64,000 nt of DNA from Curtobacterium pusillum (GCF_007680845.1 NZ_VEIY01000002.1:1-64000), one strand, 5' to 3'. Counted from the first letter of the stretch, positions 53,229 to 63,504 are shown. Made by a program: numbers and translations. The notes: generated by a model not told the origin, from the letters alone.

Positions 53229-53605
53229 CACGCGTCCAACTGGTCAGCGACGTGCCGCAGGATCGCGGCGATACGGGTGCCGTTCTTCGGGTACCGGCCG
53301 TGCCGGAAGTCCCCGCTGATCCGGTCGAGCTCCTTCACGAGGTCCTCGACGATCACCGCCATGTCGTCCGCCGATCGCCGCGACATCTTGGCGAGGGACG
53401 GCTGCGGGTCGAGGAGCTTCACGGACAGCGCCTGCGAGCCCTTCTTGCCCTGCACGACGCCGTACTCGAGCCGGGAACCGGCCTTGACCGACGTGACGCC
53501 GTCGGGCAGCGAGGACGCGTGCAGGAAGACGGGTTCGCCGTCGTCGCCGGTGATGAACCCGAACCCCTTCTGGTCGTCGTAGAACTTGACCTTGCCGGTG
53601 GGCAT
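53228..53605 (-). CDS. Cold-shock domain protein with C-terminal extension
   Basis: 125 residues: an N-terminal cold-shock domain (GKVKFYDDQKGFGFITGDDG, VFLHASSL; RNP motifs partly altered) of about 65 residues and a C-terminal helical extension (MAVIVEDLVKELDRISGDFRHGRYPKNG) absent from classical CspA. Single-strand nucleic acid binding is expected. AGGAG precedes the ATG. It is coupled to the DUF3027 gene downstream, an arrangement seen in many actinobacteria. Confidence 0.87.
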   Translation of the reverse strand: MPTGKVKFYDDQKGFGFITGDDGEPVFLHASSLPDGVTSVKAGSRLEYGVVQGKKGSQALSVKLLDPQPSLAKMSRRSADDMAVIVEDLVKELDRISGDFRHGRYPKNGTRIAAILRHVADQLDA

Positions 53606-53661
53606 TCGTCGGTCTCCTCGTGGTCGTGGATCGGCCGTGGTGCGTCGGATATCCTGGGTCG

Positions 53662-53961
53662 ATGGCCAAGCCGACCCGATCGACCGGGAACCCGCAGGAC
53701 TCCGCGGAACCCCCGGTGACGTTCAATCGTACCGAACGCGCACTCGCGTTCATGGTCGGCGGGATCTTCATCGCCGCGTTCCTCTGCATGGCCGCGATGA
53801 TCGTCATGTGGCTGACCGTCCCGAGCGCCCAGGGTTCGATGCCGTGGCCCGTCATCATGGCGATCCCGCTCATCGGCTTCCCGATCGGCATGGTCCTCGT
53901 CTTCACCCTGCTCGGCATCACCTGGACCCGCAGGGCCAGAGCCAACCGGACGGCGCGCTGA
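53662..53961 (+). CDS. Small membrane protein
   Basis: 99 residues with two membrane helices (about 32-54 and 66-88), a hydrophilic N-terminus with a FNRTERALAFMVGG segment and an Arg-rich C-terminus (cytoplasmic). A TATCCT box (53650-53655) ends 6 nt before the ATG, indicating a leaderless gene. Divergent to the cold-shock gene and 29 nt before the helicase-associated gene. No function known. Confidence 0.75.
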   Translation: MAKPTRSTGNPQDSAEPPVTFNRTERALAFMVGGIFIAAFLCMAAMIVMWLTVPSAQGSMPWPVIMAIPLIGFPIGMVLVFTLLGITWTRRARANRTAR

Positions 53962-53990
53962 GGACCGGGCCCGACGACGAGCGGCGGACG

Positions 53991-55751
53991 ATGACGACCA
54001 CCGCAGACCTGGCCGCCCGGCTCCGGGCCATGCCCGACGACGCCCTCGAACGGCTCGTCGTGGCGCGCCGACTCCCGGCCGCGGTCCTGGCCGAGGCCGG
54101 TCCGCAGCGGGTCTCCGACTTCTTCGACCTGGCGGAAGCGCTGCGCACGGACGACGCCGTGGACGCCGCCGTCGAGCACCTGCCCCGACGGACGCTCCTC
54201 GCGTTGCGGGACGGCACCGGCGACGGCCAGGCGCTCGCACCGGCGGTCGCGCTCGGCCTGGCCGACGCCGACGGCGGCGTGGACGACGCGGTCGCGGCCC
54301 GTCTGGCCGCCCACCCGGACATCGCGGGACTGTCGGGAGGCGCGGCGCAGCCCCGCCCCGCAGGGCCGGCCCCGTCGTCGGGGGACGACGCGGCCGCCCG
54401 GACGGTGGGCTCCGAGCACGCGTTCGCGACGATGACGGTGCTCGCCGAGCTGCTCCGTGCGGTCGACGGCGGCGCGGTGCGCGAACTCGTCAAGGGCGGG
54501 ATCGGCGCCCCGCTCGCGAAGACCCTCGGCGAGCGCGCCGGCGCCGACGCCGAGGTCGTGCCGGGCCGCCTGGCGCTCCTCGAACGGATCGGCTTCGCGG
54601 ATCCCGACGCCGGCACCTGGACGACGACGCCCGCGGGCGACGCCTGGCTCGTCGCGAGCTGGCCGGACCGCTGGTCGACGCTGGTGTCGGCGTGGCGGGA
54701 CTCCCTCGACGACGCCGTGCGGGACGTCCTCGACGCCGTCGGGGACGACTTCCGCGACCTCGTCGCCGCCGGGCGGTGGGCGTACCCGGCCGGCGCCCGG
54801 TGGCTCGACGCCGTCCTGCTCGACGTCGCCGGCACCGCCACCGCCCTCGGGGTGACGGTCGACGGCGTGGTCACGAGCACCGGCAGAGCGCTGCTCGACG
54901 GCGACCGGTCGCGCGCAGCGGACGACCTGCCGGCTACCGTCGACGGCGTCTACCTGCAGCACGACCTCACGGTGATCGCGCCCGGTCCGCTGGCCCCGAC
55001 CGACGACGCCGCGCTCCGCGGGGTCGCCGTGCTCGAGGCCCCGGGGCTCGCCGCGCGCTACCGCATCTCCGAGGACTCCCTCCGCCGGGCGTTCCGCGCC
55101 GGGCAGACACGGGAGCAGGTGCTCGCGCTGCTCGAACGGCTGTCCGCGACGGGCGTCCCGCAGCCGCTCGCCTACCTGGTCGACCAGGTGTCGTCGCGCG
55201 ACGGCAGCATCGTGGTGGACCTCGGCGGCGGGGGCGTCGGCTCCCGGGTGCACGGGACCCCGGACCAGCTCGACCTCATCGGCGTCGACGCGGAACTCCG
55301 ACAGCTCGCCTGGGAGCGCAGCGACCTGACGACCCTGCTGACCCGCTACCCACCGCACGTCGTGCACACGGCGCTGGAGGACCAGCGCTACCCGGCCGTC
55401 CTGACCACCGCAGCCCGCCCGTCGACGGGATCCGCGCCTCCAGTCCGACGACGCGGTGGCGGACGCACGCCGGAACAGGCAGCGCACGCCCTCGTGGAGC
55501 GGCTCCGCGTCACGACGGAGCGCGGCGACGCCGAGCCGGAGCAGGAGTGGCTCGGGCGACAGATCGACCTCGCCGTCCGCGGGCGCACCCCGATCCGGAT
55601 CACGGTCCGGATGCCGGACGGCTCCGAGCGACCGTTCTCGATCGTGCCGACGTCCGTCGCGGCCGGGCGCGTCCGTGGTCGGGACACCGCGGCGGACGTC
55701 GAACGGACGTTGCCGCTCTCCCTGGTCGTGGCTGTGGAGAGCGACGCCTGA
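53991..55751 (+). CDS. Helicase-associated (XPB/Ssl2-like) winged-helix protein
   Basis: 586 residues matching actinobacterial proteins annotated with a helicase XPB/Ssl2 N-terminal or helicase-associated domain. No ATPase motifs are present. Recognisable parts are the C-terminal RISEDSLRRAFRAGQTREQVLALLERLSATGVPQPLAYLVDQVS (near 355-400), a winged-helix-like unit, and a final stretch RITVRMPDGSERPFSIVPTSV. It directly precedes an XPB-type helicase gene and probably works with it. A half copy of the GGAGGCGCGG palindrome sits in frame near 55430-55450. Confidence 0.75.
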   Translation: MTTTADLAARLRAMPDDALERLVVARRLPAAVLAEAGPQRVSDFFDLAEALRTDDAVDAAVEHLPRRTLLALRDGTGDGQALAPAVALGLADADGGVDDAVAARLAAHPDIAGLSGGAAQPRPAGPAPSSGDDAAARTVGSEHAFATMTVLAELLRAVDGGAVRELVKGGIGAPLAKTLGERAGADAEVVPGRLALLERIGFADPDAGTWTTTPAGDAWLVASWPDRWSTLVSAWRDSLDDAVRDVLDAVGDDFRDLVAAGRWAYPAGARWLDAVLLDVAGTATALGVTVDGVVTSTGRALLDGDRSRAADDLPATVDGVYLQHDLTVIAPGPLAPTDDAALRGVAVLEAPGLAARYRISEDSLRRAFRAGQTREQVLALLERLSATGVPQPLAYLVDQVSSRDGSIVVDLGGGGVGSRVHGTPDQLDLIGVDAELRQLAWERSDLTTLLTRYPPHVVHTALEDQRYPAVLTTAARPSTGSAPPVRRRGGGRTPEQAAHALVERLRVTTERGDAEPEQEWLGRQIDLAVRGRTPIRITVRMPDGSERPFSIVPTSVAAGRVRGRDTAADVERTLPLSLVVAVESDA

Positions 55752-55808
55752 TCCACAGGGCGTCCGATCCGCGCCGCCGTGCAGCTGGGACGCCTAGGCT
55801 GATCCGTC

Positions 55809-57506
55809 ATGAACGGACCGCTGATCGTGCAGAGCGACCGCACCGTGCTGCTCGAGGTGGCACACCCTGATGCCGAGGACGCGCGGCACGACCTCGCGGT
55901 GTTCGCGGAGCTCGAACGCGCGCCCGAACACGTGCACACGTACCGCATCACCCGGCTGGGGCTGTGGAACGCGCGCGCGGCCGGGCACGACGCCGAGAGC
56001 ATGATCCACACGCTGGAGCACTTCGCGAAGTTCCCCGTGCCGCAGAGCGTGACGGTGGACATCCGCGACACGGTGGCGCGGTACGGACGGCTCGTGATCC
56101 GGCGCGAAGAGCGCCCGGACGCCCCCGTGATCGCGAACTCCCCGACCGAGGAACTCGAGCGCCAGCCCGTCCTGCTCCTCACCGCGTCCGAGGCGTCGGT
56201 CCTGGCCGAGGTCATCCGGTCGAAGCGGATCAAGCCACTGCTCGGCGACATGCGCTCCTCGGAAGAGGTCGAGCTGCTGCCGTGGGCGCGCGGGCAGATC
56301 AAGCAGGAACTCGTCAAGCTCGGCTGGCCCGCCGAAGACCTCGCCGGGTACACACCAGGGCAGCCCCACCCGATCGACCTCGAGACGGCCGACTGGAACC
56401 TGCGTCCGTACCAGGAACAGGCGGTCGACACCTTCTTCGCGCAGGGCTCCGGCGTCGTCGTGCTGCCCTGTGGTGCCGGCAAGACCCTCGTCGGCGCCGG
56501 AGCGATGGCGACCGTCAAGGCGACCACGCTCATCCTCGTGACGAACACCGTGTCGGCCCGTCAGTGGCGGTCCGAACTCCTCCGCCGGACGACCCTGACC
56601 GAGGACGAGATCGGCGAGTACTCCGGCAGCGTGAAGGAGATCCGTCCGGTCACGATCGCGACCTACCAGATCCTCACGGCCCGGCGGAAGGGCGAGTACA
56701 CCCACCTGTCGCTGCTCGACGCCCTCGACTGGGGACTGATCGTGTACGACGAGGTCCACCTGCTGCCGGCGCCGGTCTTCAAGCTGACCGCGGACCTGCA
56801 GGCCCGGCGTCGCCTGGGCCTCACGGCGACCCTCGTGCGCGAAGACGGGCGGGAAGGCGACGTGTTCTCGCTCATCGGCCCGAAGCGGTACGACGCCCCG
56901 TGGAAGGAGATCGAGGCGCAGGGGTACATCTCCCCCGCCGCCTGCTTCGAGGTGCGCATCGACCTACCGCACCAGGACCGCCTCGAGTACGCCGCGTCGA
57001 GCGACGACGAGCGGTACCGACTCGCGGCGACGTCCCCGGCGAAGACCCCGGTCGTGCGCGAACTCATCGAGAAGCACCGCGGCGAGCAGATCCTCGTGAT
57101 CGGTCAGTACATCGACCAGCTCGATGCGCTCGCCGAGTCGCTGGACGCCGCCGAGATCACCGGGTCCACGCCCGTCGACGAACGCGAGCGGCTGTACCAG
57201 GCGTTCCGCGACGGTGCGATCGACGTCCTCGTCGTCTCCAAGGTCGCGAACTTCTCGGTCGACCTGCCCGACGCCACCGTGGCGATCCAGGTGTCCGGGT
57301 CCTTCGGCTCCCGACAGGAAGAAGCCCAGCGGCTCGGTCGACTCCTGCGCCCGAACAAGGACGGCCTCCCGGCGTCCTTCTACACGCTCGTGACGCGGGA
57401 CACCGTCGACCAGGACTTCGCGCAGAACCGGCAGCGGTTCCTCGCGGAGCAGGGGTACTCCTACACGATCCTGGACGCCGACCAGGTCCAGGCTGCCGTG
57501 GGCTGA
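55809..57506 (+). CDS. XPB/RAD25-type DNA helicase
   Basis: 565 residues, SF2 helicase of the bacterial XPB class. Walker A PCGAGKT (near 219), DEVH box (near 314), the LTATLVREDGREGD segment with the XPB RED motif (near 335-350), and a C-terminal helicase domain with QEEAQRLGRLLRP (motif VI, near 505) are present. An N-terminal damage-recognition-like region of about 190 residues precedes them. A TAGGCT box ends 8 nt before the ATG (leaderless). Role in DNA repair or unwinding is known for homologues. Confidence 0.92.
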   Translation: MNGPLIVQSDRTVLLEVAHPDAEDARHDLAVFAELERAPEHVHTYRITRLGLWNARAAGHDAESMIHTLEHFAKFPVPQSVTVDIRDTVARYGRLVIRREERPDAPVIANSPTEELERQPVLLLTASEASVLAEVIRSKRIKPLLGDMRSSEEVELLPWARGQIKQELVKLGWPAEDLAGYTPGQPHPIDLETADWNLRPYQEQAVDTFFAQGSGVVVLPCGAGKTLVGAGAMATVKATTLILVTNTVSARQWRSELLRRTTLTEDEIGEYSGSVKEIRPVTIATYQILTARRKGEYTHLSLLDALDWGLIVYDEVHLLPAPVFKLTADLQARRRLGLTATLVREDGREGDVFSLIGPKRYDAPWKEIEAQGYISPAACFEVRIDLPHQDRLEYAASSDDERYRLAATSPAKTPVVRELIEKHRGEQILVIGQYIDQLDALAESLDAAEITGSTPVDERERLYQAFRDGAIDVLVVSKVANFSVDLPDATVAIQVSGSFGSRQEEAQRLGRLLRPNKDGLPASFYTLVTRDTVDQDFAQNRQRFLAEQGYSYTILDADQVQAAVG

Positions 57507-57557
57507 CGCACCAAACGCTCTCAGGAAACCACTAGGGAACGGTCAGATGATAGGCCC

Positions 57558-58253
57558 ATGAGCGATGGCCCCAAGATCCTGATCGTCGACGACGAACCGA
57601 ACATCCGCGACCTCCTGACGACCTCGTTGCGCTTCGCCGGCTTCGCCGTGCGTGCGGTGGGCAACGGTGCACAGGCGATCTCCGCCGTGCTCGAGGAAGA
57701 GCCGGACCTCATCATCCTCGACGTCATGCTGCCCGACATGAACGGGTTCGGCGTCACCAAGCGCCTCCGCTCCTCCGGGTACACCTCGCCGATCCTCTTC
57801 CTCACCGCGAAGGACGACACCGAGGACAAGATCACCGGGCTCACCGTCGGCGGCGACGACTACGTCACGAAGCCGTTCTCGCTCGACGAGATCGTCGCCC
57901 GCATCAAGGCCATCCTCCGTCGCACCATGAACGACGAGGAAGACGCGATCATCCGCGCCGGCGAGCTCACGATGGACCAGGACACGCACGAGGTGACGAT
58001 CGGCGACGCGCAGATCGAGCTCTCCCCGACCGAGTTCAAGCTGCTCCGCTACCTCATGCTCAACCCGAACCGGGTGCTGTCCAAGGCGCAGATCCTCGAC
58101 CACGTCTGGGAGTACGACTTCAACGGCGACGCCGGCATCGTGGAGTCGTACATCTCCTACCTGCGCCGCAAGCTCGACCAGTACTCGGCCGAGCCGATCA
58201 TCCAGACCAAGCGCGGCTTCGGCTACATGCTCAAGGCGTCGAAGGCGTCGTAG
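57558..58253 (+). CDS. OmpR-family response regulator (PhoP/TrcR-like)
   Basis: 231 residues. Receiver domain with the acidic pair D11/D12, phospho-acceptor D55 (LIILDVMLP) and conserved Lys in YVTKPFSLDEIVAR; the C-terminal winged helix (LSPTEFKLLRYLMLNPNRVLSKAQILDHVW) is of the OmpR/PhoB type. The GGDDYVTKPFSL segment is closest to mycobacterial PhoP/TrcR-like regulators. A GATGAT box lies 6 nt before the ATG. The cognate kinase gene follows 81 bp downstream. Confidence 0.92.
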   Translation: MSDGPKILIVDDEPNIRDLLTTSLRFAGFAVRAVGNGAQAISAVLEEEPDLIILDVMLPDMNGFGVTKRLRSSGYTSPILFLTAKDDTEDKITGLTVGGDDYVTKPFSLDEIVARIKAILRRTMNDEEDAIIRAGELTMDQDTHEVTIGDAQIELSPTEFKLLRYLMLNPNRVLSKAQILDHVWEYDFNGDAGIVESYISYLRRKLDQYSAEPIIQTKRGFGYMLKASKAS

Positions 58254-58255
58254 GT

Positions 58256-58273
58256 CCGCACGGGCCCGTGCGG
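58256..58273. promoter_or_regulatory. Perfect 18-bp palindrome between regulator and kinase genes
   Basis: CCGCACGGGCCCGTGCGG is fully self-complementary and starts 3 bp after the regulator stop. It could be an attenuator that lowers kinase expression, a transcript-processing hairpin or a regulator-binding site. Confidence 0.5.
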
Positions 58274-58334
58274 GCTCGTGTTCACGGCGGTCGTCCGGTT
58301 TCACCGGGCGGCCGCTGTCTATCGTTGGGGCAGC

Positions 58335-60038
58335 ATGCACACGCGAATGAGCCACTGGTGGGACGGGATCTCCCTGCGCACCAAGATCACCGGGATCACG
58401 GTGCTCCTGGTCGCGCTCGGCCTGCTCGTCGCCGGGCTCGGCACGATGACGGTGCTGTCGACGTACCTGATGTCGCAGCTCGACACGAGTGTGAAGAACA
58501 CCACCGAGCAGCTCGAGGGCCAGAACATCAGCGACGGCGAGCAGTACTGCAAGCTGTCCGTCGTCCTCTCGCAGAGCGCGTACGTGGCCGCGTACAACTC
58601 CGACAGCGACCGGATCTGCCAGACGAAGGCGTCCAGCCGCCCGGACATCCGCCAGCTCGACTTCGCCGCCGCCGCCCAGACCGGCATGCGGTTCTCGCTG
58701 TACGACAGCCAGCACGACCACGAGTGGCGCGCGCAGGTCATCCCCGCATCGCTGCAGGACCAGTCCAACGGCACCACCGAGACGGGCTACGTCCTCGTGG
58801 CGGTGTCGAGCGCGGACACCGACCAGACCATCGCCCGGTTCACCGTCATCTTCCTCGGCTTCGGCATCTCGGTGATCCTGCTCGGCGCCATGCTCACCCG
58901 GCTGCTCGTGACCGCCACCTTCGACCCGTTGCGCGACGTCGAGGACACCGCTGCCCGGTTCGCCGCCGGTGACTTCAACCAGCGCCTCGAAGCCGACACC
59001 CCGAACACCGAGGTCGGTCGCCTCAACCGCTCCCTGAACGCCATGCTCGAGCGCATCGACTCCGCGTTCGAGGACCGCGAACGCACGATCGACCAGATGC
59101 GCCGGTTCGTCGGCGACGCCTCGCACGAACTCCGGACCCCGCTCGTGTCGCTCCGCGGGTACGCCGAGCTCTACCGGATGGGTGCCCTCCGCAAGGAAGA
59201 GGACGTCGCGCAGGCCATGGAGCGCATCGAGAAGGAAGCCCAGCGCATGGGTCTCCTCGTGCAGGACCTCCTGCAGCTCGCCCGCATCGACGAGTCGAAG
59301 CCGCTCGAGCTCGGCCCGGTCGACCTCGTCGCGATCGCCCGCGACTCCGCGCTCGACACGATGGCCTCGAACCCCGACCGCGAGATCCAGGTCCTGGTCG
59401 AGGACTCGGTGACCGGCGAGAGCGTCGCGCAGGCGGTCCGCCCGGCATCGGGGAGCGTCGACTCGCCCCCGGTGTCCCCGACCTCCGCGAACACCACCGG
59501 CCCGATCGCGTTCTCACGGCAGACGATCGCGCGCCTGCGGGCCCGCCGGACCCGGGCGATGGGCGTTGACGGCGCGATCGCACCCACCGACGAGACGACC
59601 CCGCTGCCCACGGTCGTGCTGCCGAAGCGGCCGCCGATCGTCCTGGCGGAAGAGAACAAGATCCGTCAGATCGTGACGAACCTGATGGGCAACGCCATGC
59701 GGTTCACCGAGCACGACGACCCGATCGAGATCGGCATCGGGGTGGACGACGAGCGTGGCATGGCCCACCTCGACGTGATCGACCACGGCGAGGGCATCCC
59801 GCCGCAGCTGCGCGACAAGATCTTCCAGCGGTTCTGGCGCGCCGACACCTCGCGCGCGCGGGACACCGGCGGCTCGGGCCTCGGGCTTGCCATCGTGTCG
59901 GGCATCGTGGCGGCACACCACGGCTCGGTCGAGGTGTTCGACACCGAGGGCGGCGGGGCCACCTTCCGGGTCTGGCTCCCCCTGCTCCCCCGCGACTACA
60001 CCCCGCCCGCCCCGCCCGCCTCGGCCGCGTCGGCCTGA
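58335..60038 (+). CDS. Membrane sensor histidine kinase
   Basis: 567 residues: two membrane helices (about 18-40 and 176-198) flanking an external sensor of about 135 residues with one Cys pair (YCKLSV and RICQTK), a HAMP linker, HisKA with GDASHELRTPL (phospho-His near 264), and an HATPase domain with N-box VTNLMGNAMRF, G1 DHGEGIPP and G2 GGSGLGLAIV. About 65 residues of Ser/Pro/Arg-rich sequence are inserted between HisKA and the N-box (near 355-425). A TATCGT box lies 11 nt before the ATG. Partner of the upstream PhoP-like regulator. Confidence 0.9.
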   Translation: MHTRMSHWWDGISLRTKITGITVLLVALGLLVAGLGTMTVLSTYLMSQLDTSVKNTTEQLEGQNISDGEQYCKLSVVLSQSAYVAAYNSDSDRICQTKASSRPDIRQLDFAAAAQTGMRFSLYDSQHDHEWRAQVIPASLQDQSNGTTETGYVLVAVSSADTDQTIARFTVIFLGFGISVILLGAMLTRLLVTATFDPLRDVEDTAARFAAGDFNQRLEADTPNTEVGRLNRSLNAMLERIDSAFEDRERTIDQMRRFVGDASHELRTPLVSLRGYAELYRMGALRKEEDVAQAMERIEKEAQRMGLLVQDLLQLARIDESKPLELGPVDLVAIARDSALDTMASNPDREIQVLVEDSVTGESVAQAVRPASGSVDSPPVSPTSANTTGPIAFSRQTIARLRARRTRAMGVDGAIAPTDETTPLPTVVLPKRPPIVLAEENKIRQIVTNLMGNAMRFTEHDDPIEIGIGVDDERGMAHLDVIDHGEGIPPQLRDKIFQRFWRADTSRARDTGGSGLGLAIVSGIVAAHHGSVEVFDTEGGGATFRVWLPLLPRDYTPPAPPASAASA

Positions 60039-61159
60039 CCCCCCGCCCCCGGCCCCGTCGGCCTGACGCCGCCGCCCCCCCCCCCCCCCCCCCCGGCCCG
60101 CCCGCCCGGGTGCCCGAGGTCGCACGAACTGCCGCGTCGGTAGCGCTCGCGCGGCACTTCGTGCGACCTCGGCGCACCGTTGACGGCGGGTCGTGCGACC
60201 TCGACCCACGCGCTCGCCCAGGCGCTCGGCCGACGCCAACGACGAGACCGACGCCGAGACCGACGCCGAGTCCGCGGACCGTCATGACGTCCGTCGAGCG
60301 CGGCGAACGCCTGCCGCAAGCGCTCGAAGAGCACCGCCGGCCGCCCTGCATCCGCTCGGTTGGCGTGGAGGACGAGCCACCCGTTCACCGTCATCCCGTT
60401 GTCGCGACGCTGATCGTGTTCGAACGTCGAGCGCTCCCGGTGGTGGTCGCCGTCGTACTCGAGCGCGATACGGAGTTCGGGCCACGCCATGTCCACACGG
60501 CCAAGGAACCGACCGGACGAGTCGGTCACGTCGACCTGCAACTCGGGCTCGGGGAAGCCGGCATCGACCACGGCCAGTCGGAGCCACGTCTCCATCGCCG
60601 ACTCCGCACCGACCCGCACGAGCTCGAGCGCAGCGCGTGCAGCGACGACTGTTCGACCACCCGGGAGCACGGTCGAGGCGAGGTCGTCGAGCGAAGCGAG
60701 TCCGCTCCGACCCACGAGGTGATCGCCGACCGCCACGAGCTGCCGGAGGGACAACAGGCCAGCACACTCCCGCCACGCCTGCTCGGGGCTGCTGACCCGG
60801 ACCCCCGACCGCTCGACCACGTCAGCTCGCGCTCGACGCCGATGTGCGATGACCTGGGGACGTCGCATCAGCGGGCCGCATCCGATCGTCGTGACGTGGA
60901 CGACCGAGTCATGCCCACGAGGAAGTGGAGCGCCCCATAGCGCCGCGGCGGTCGAGTGGCTGCAGTACTGGTCTGCGCGCATCACGAGCGCGATCGCCGC
61001 GACCAGCGGGATCGATGCGCTCTCCGCCCGGACGCCGTGGACCGGCCGGACGAGGTCGCGCCGCCGGAGCCGTCCTGGTTCGACGCCCGCTTCGAGCGCG
61101 GTCCGGACGCGGAAACCCGACCGGTCGAGCTGCGGCGGGAGGTCTTTGGCGCTGGGCAT
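59996..61159 (-). CDS. DUF559 / AbiEi-like nuclease-fold protein with read-through tail
   Basis: 387 residues as read from ATG 61159. N-terminal region (PPQLDRSGFRVRTALEAGVEPGRLRRRDLVRPVHGVR) resembles AbiEi-type winged-helix domains; residues about 205-290 (ELQVDVTDSSGRFLGRVDMAWPELRIALEYDGDHHR, EHDQRRDNGMTVNGW) form the Vsr/DUF559 PD-(D/E)XK-like fold, with Asp and Glu in the expected places. The normal family end would be near residue 290. The last 95 residues are low complexity: they cross a palindrome, a run of 20 C (encoding glycines) and end 43 bp inside the kinase gene. Flanked by matching palindromes (60114, 61281). Function unknown. Confidence 0.7.
   Translation of the reverse strand: MPSAKDLPPQLDRSGFRVRTALEAGVEPGRLRRRDLVRPVHGVRAESASIPLVAAIALVMRADQYCSHSTAAALWGAPLPRGHDSVVHVTTIGCGPLMRRPQVIAHRRRARADVVERSGVRVSSPEQAWRECAGLLSLRQLVAVGDHLVGRSGLASLDDLASTVLPGGRTVVAARAALELVRVGAESAMETWLRLAVVDAGFPEPELQVDVTDSSGRFLGRVDMAWPELRIALEYDGDHHRERSTFEHDQRRDNGMTVNGWLVLHANRADAGRPAVLFERLRQAFAALDGRHDGPRTRRRSRRRSRRWRRPSAWASAWVEVARPAVNGAPRSHEVPRERYRRGSSCDLGHPGGRAGGGGGGGGGVRPTGPGAGGQADAAEAGGAGGV
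60075..60094. repeat. Homopolymer of 20 C
   Basis: An uninterrupted run of 20 C lies 36 bp after the kinase stop and within the 3' part of the DUF559 frame, where it reads as a glycine run. Length change by one or two bases would alter the tail of that protein. The exact count may be a sequencing artefact. Confidence 0.9.
60114..60172. repeat. Palindrome flanking the DUF559 gene (3' side)
   Basis: CCGAGGTCGCACGAACTGCC and its near-complement GGCACTTCGTGCGACCTCGG surround a loop of about 18 bp. A further half copy GTCGTGCGACCTCGACC is at 60190-60206. The same arms occur on the other side of the gene at 61281-61341. Confidence 0.8.
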
Positions 61160-61280
61160 CGCCCGAGTCTTCCGGCGGAGTGGGGGACGCGACCCCGCAG
61201 CGACCCGAACTGTGGAGAACGAGCCGAGCCGCGCCTCCTGTGCGATGTCCGGCGGTCGCACAACACGCCGTCGGGCTCAC

Positions 61281-61341
61281 GCCGAGGTCGCACGAGGTGC
61301 CGCCCGACGGCGGCGCGAGCGGCAGTTCGTGCAACCTCGGC
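61281..61341. repeat. Palindrome flanking the DUF559 gene (5' side)
   Basis: GCCGAGGTCGCACGAGGTGCC and GGCAGTTCGTGCAACCTCGGC are complementary with three mismatches, around CGCCCGACGGCGGCGCGAGC. It is the second copy of the palindrome at 60114-60172 and lies between the DUF559 start and the groEL terminator. Confidence 0.8.
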
Positions 61342-61358
61342 GCAGCCTGCCGGCACGC

Positions 61359-61395
61359 GGAAGGGCCCCGCACGCGCAGCGTGCGGGGCCCTTCC
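61359..61395. terminator. groEL terminator
   Basis: GGAAGGGCCCCGCACGC and GCGTGCGGGGCCCTTCC are perfectly complementary over 17 bp around a GCA loop, 11 bp past the groEL stop on the minus strand. No T-run follows, as is common in such GC-rich genomes. Confidence 0.85.
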
Positions 61396-61405
61396 GGAGG
61401 ACTGC

Positions 61406-63223
<1,818 letters not shown>

Positions 63224-63254
63224 CTAGCGGGCGGGCGCGCACCCTGGCACGGAA

Positions 63255-63286
63255 GAACGCGCCGCCCCCGAGGGGACGGCGCGTTC
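63255..63286. terminator. Terminator of the cold-shock gene
   Basis: GAACGCGCCGCCCCC and GGGGACGGCGCGTTC form a 15-bp stem with one mismatch around GA, 15 bp past the cspA-like stop on the minus strand. The stretch 63131-63254 upstream of groEL holds only GGAGGCGCGGG and short GGCACGCRCCGGCGAGC-like direct repeats. Confidence 0.85.
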
Positions 63287-63300
63287 CGGGTGGTTCCGAC

Positions 63301-63504
63301 TCAGGCCGGGCGGACGGACTCGGCCTGCGGGCCCTTCGACCCCGTACCGACGTCGAACGTCACTGCCTGACCCTCCTCGAGGACCTTGTACCCCGACATG
63401 TCGATTGCCGAGTAGTGCACGAACACGTCCTGGCCCCCTCCATCGACGGTGATGAAGCCGAAGCCCTTCTCGGCGTTGAACCACTTCACGGTTCCGTTGG
63501 CCAT
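63301..63504 (-). CDS. Cold-shock protein CspA-like
   Basis: 67 residues, a canonical single-domain cold-shock protein. RNP-1 (KGFGFITV, near 15-22) and RNP-2 (VFVHYSAI, near 30-37) are intact, with the typical [12 protein letters not shown] start and VTFDV...GPQAESV end. It binds single-stranded RNA and DNA. GGGAGCAAGAGATC precedes the ATG. The 160-bp leader region upstream is AT-richer, as is usual for csp mRNA leaders. Confidence 0.95.
   Translation of the reverse strand: MANGTVKWFNAEKGFGFITVDGGGQDVFVHYSAIDMSGYKVLEEGQAVTFDVGTGSKGPQAESVRPA

Noticed and set aside
57558..60038. Two-component pair read as MtrA/MtrB
   Set aside because: The regulator's VGGDDYVTKPFSLDE region matches PhoP/TrcR-like proteins better, and no LpqB gene follows.
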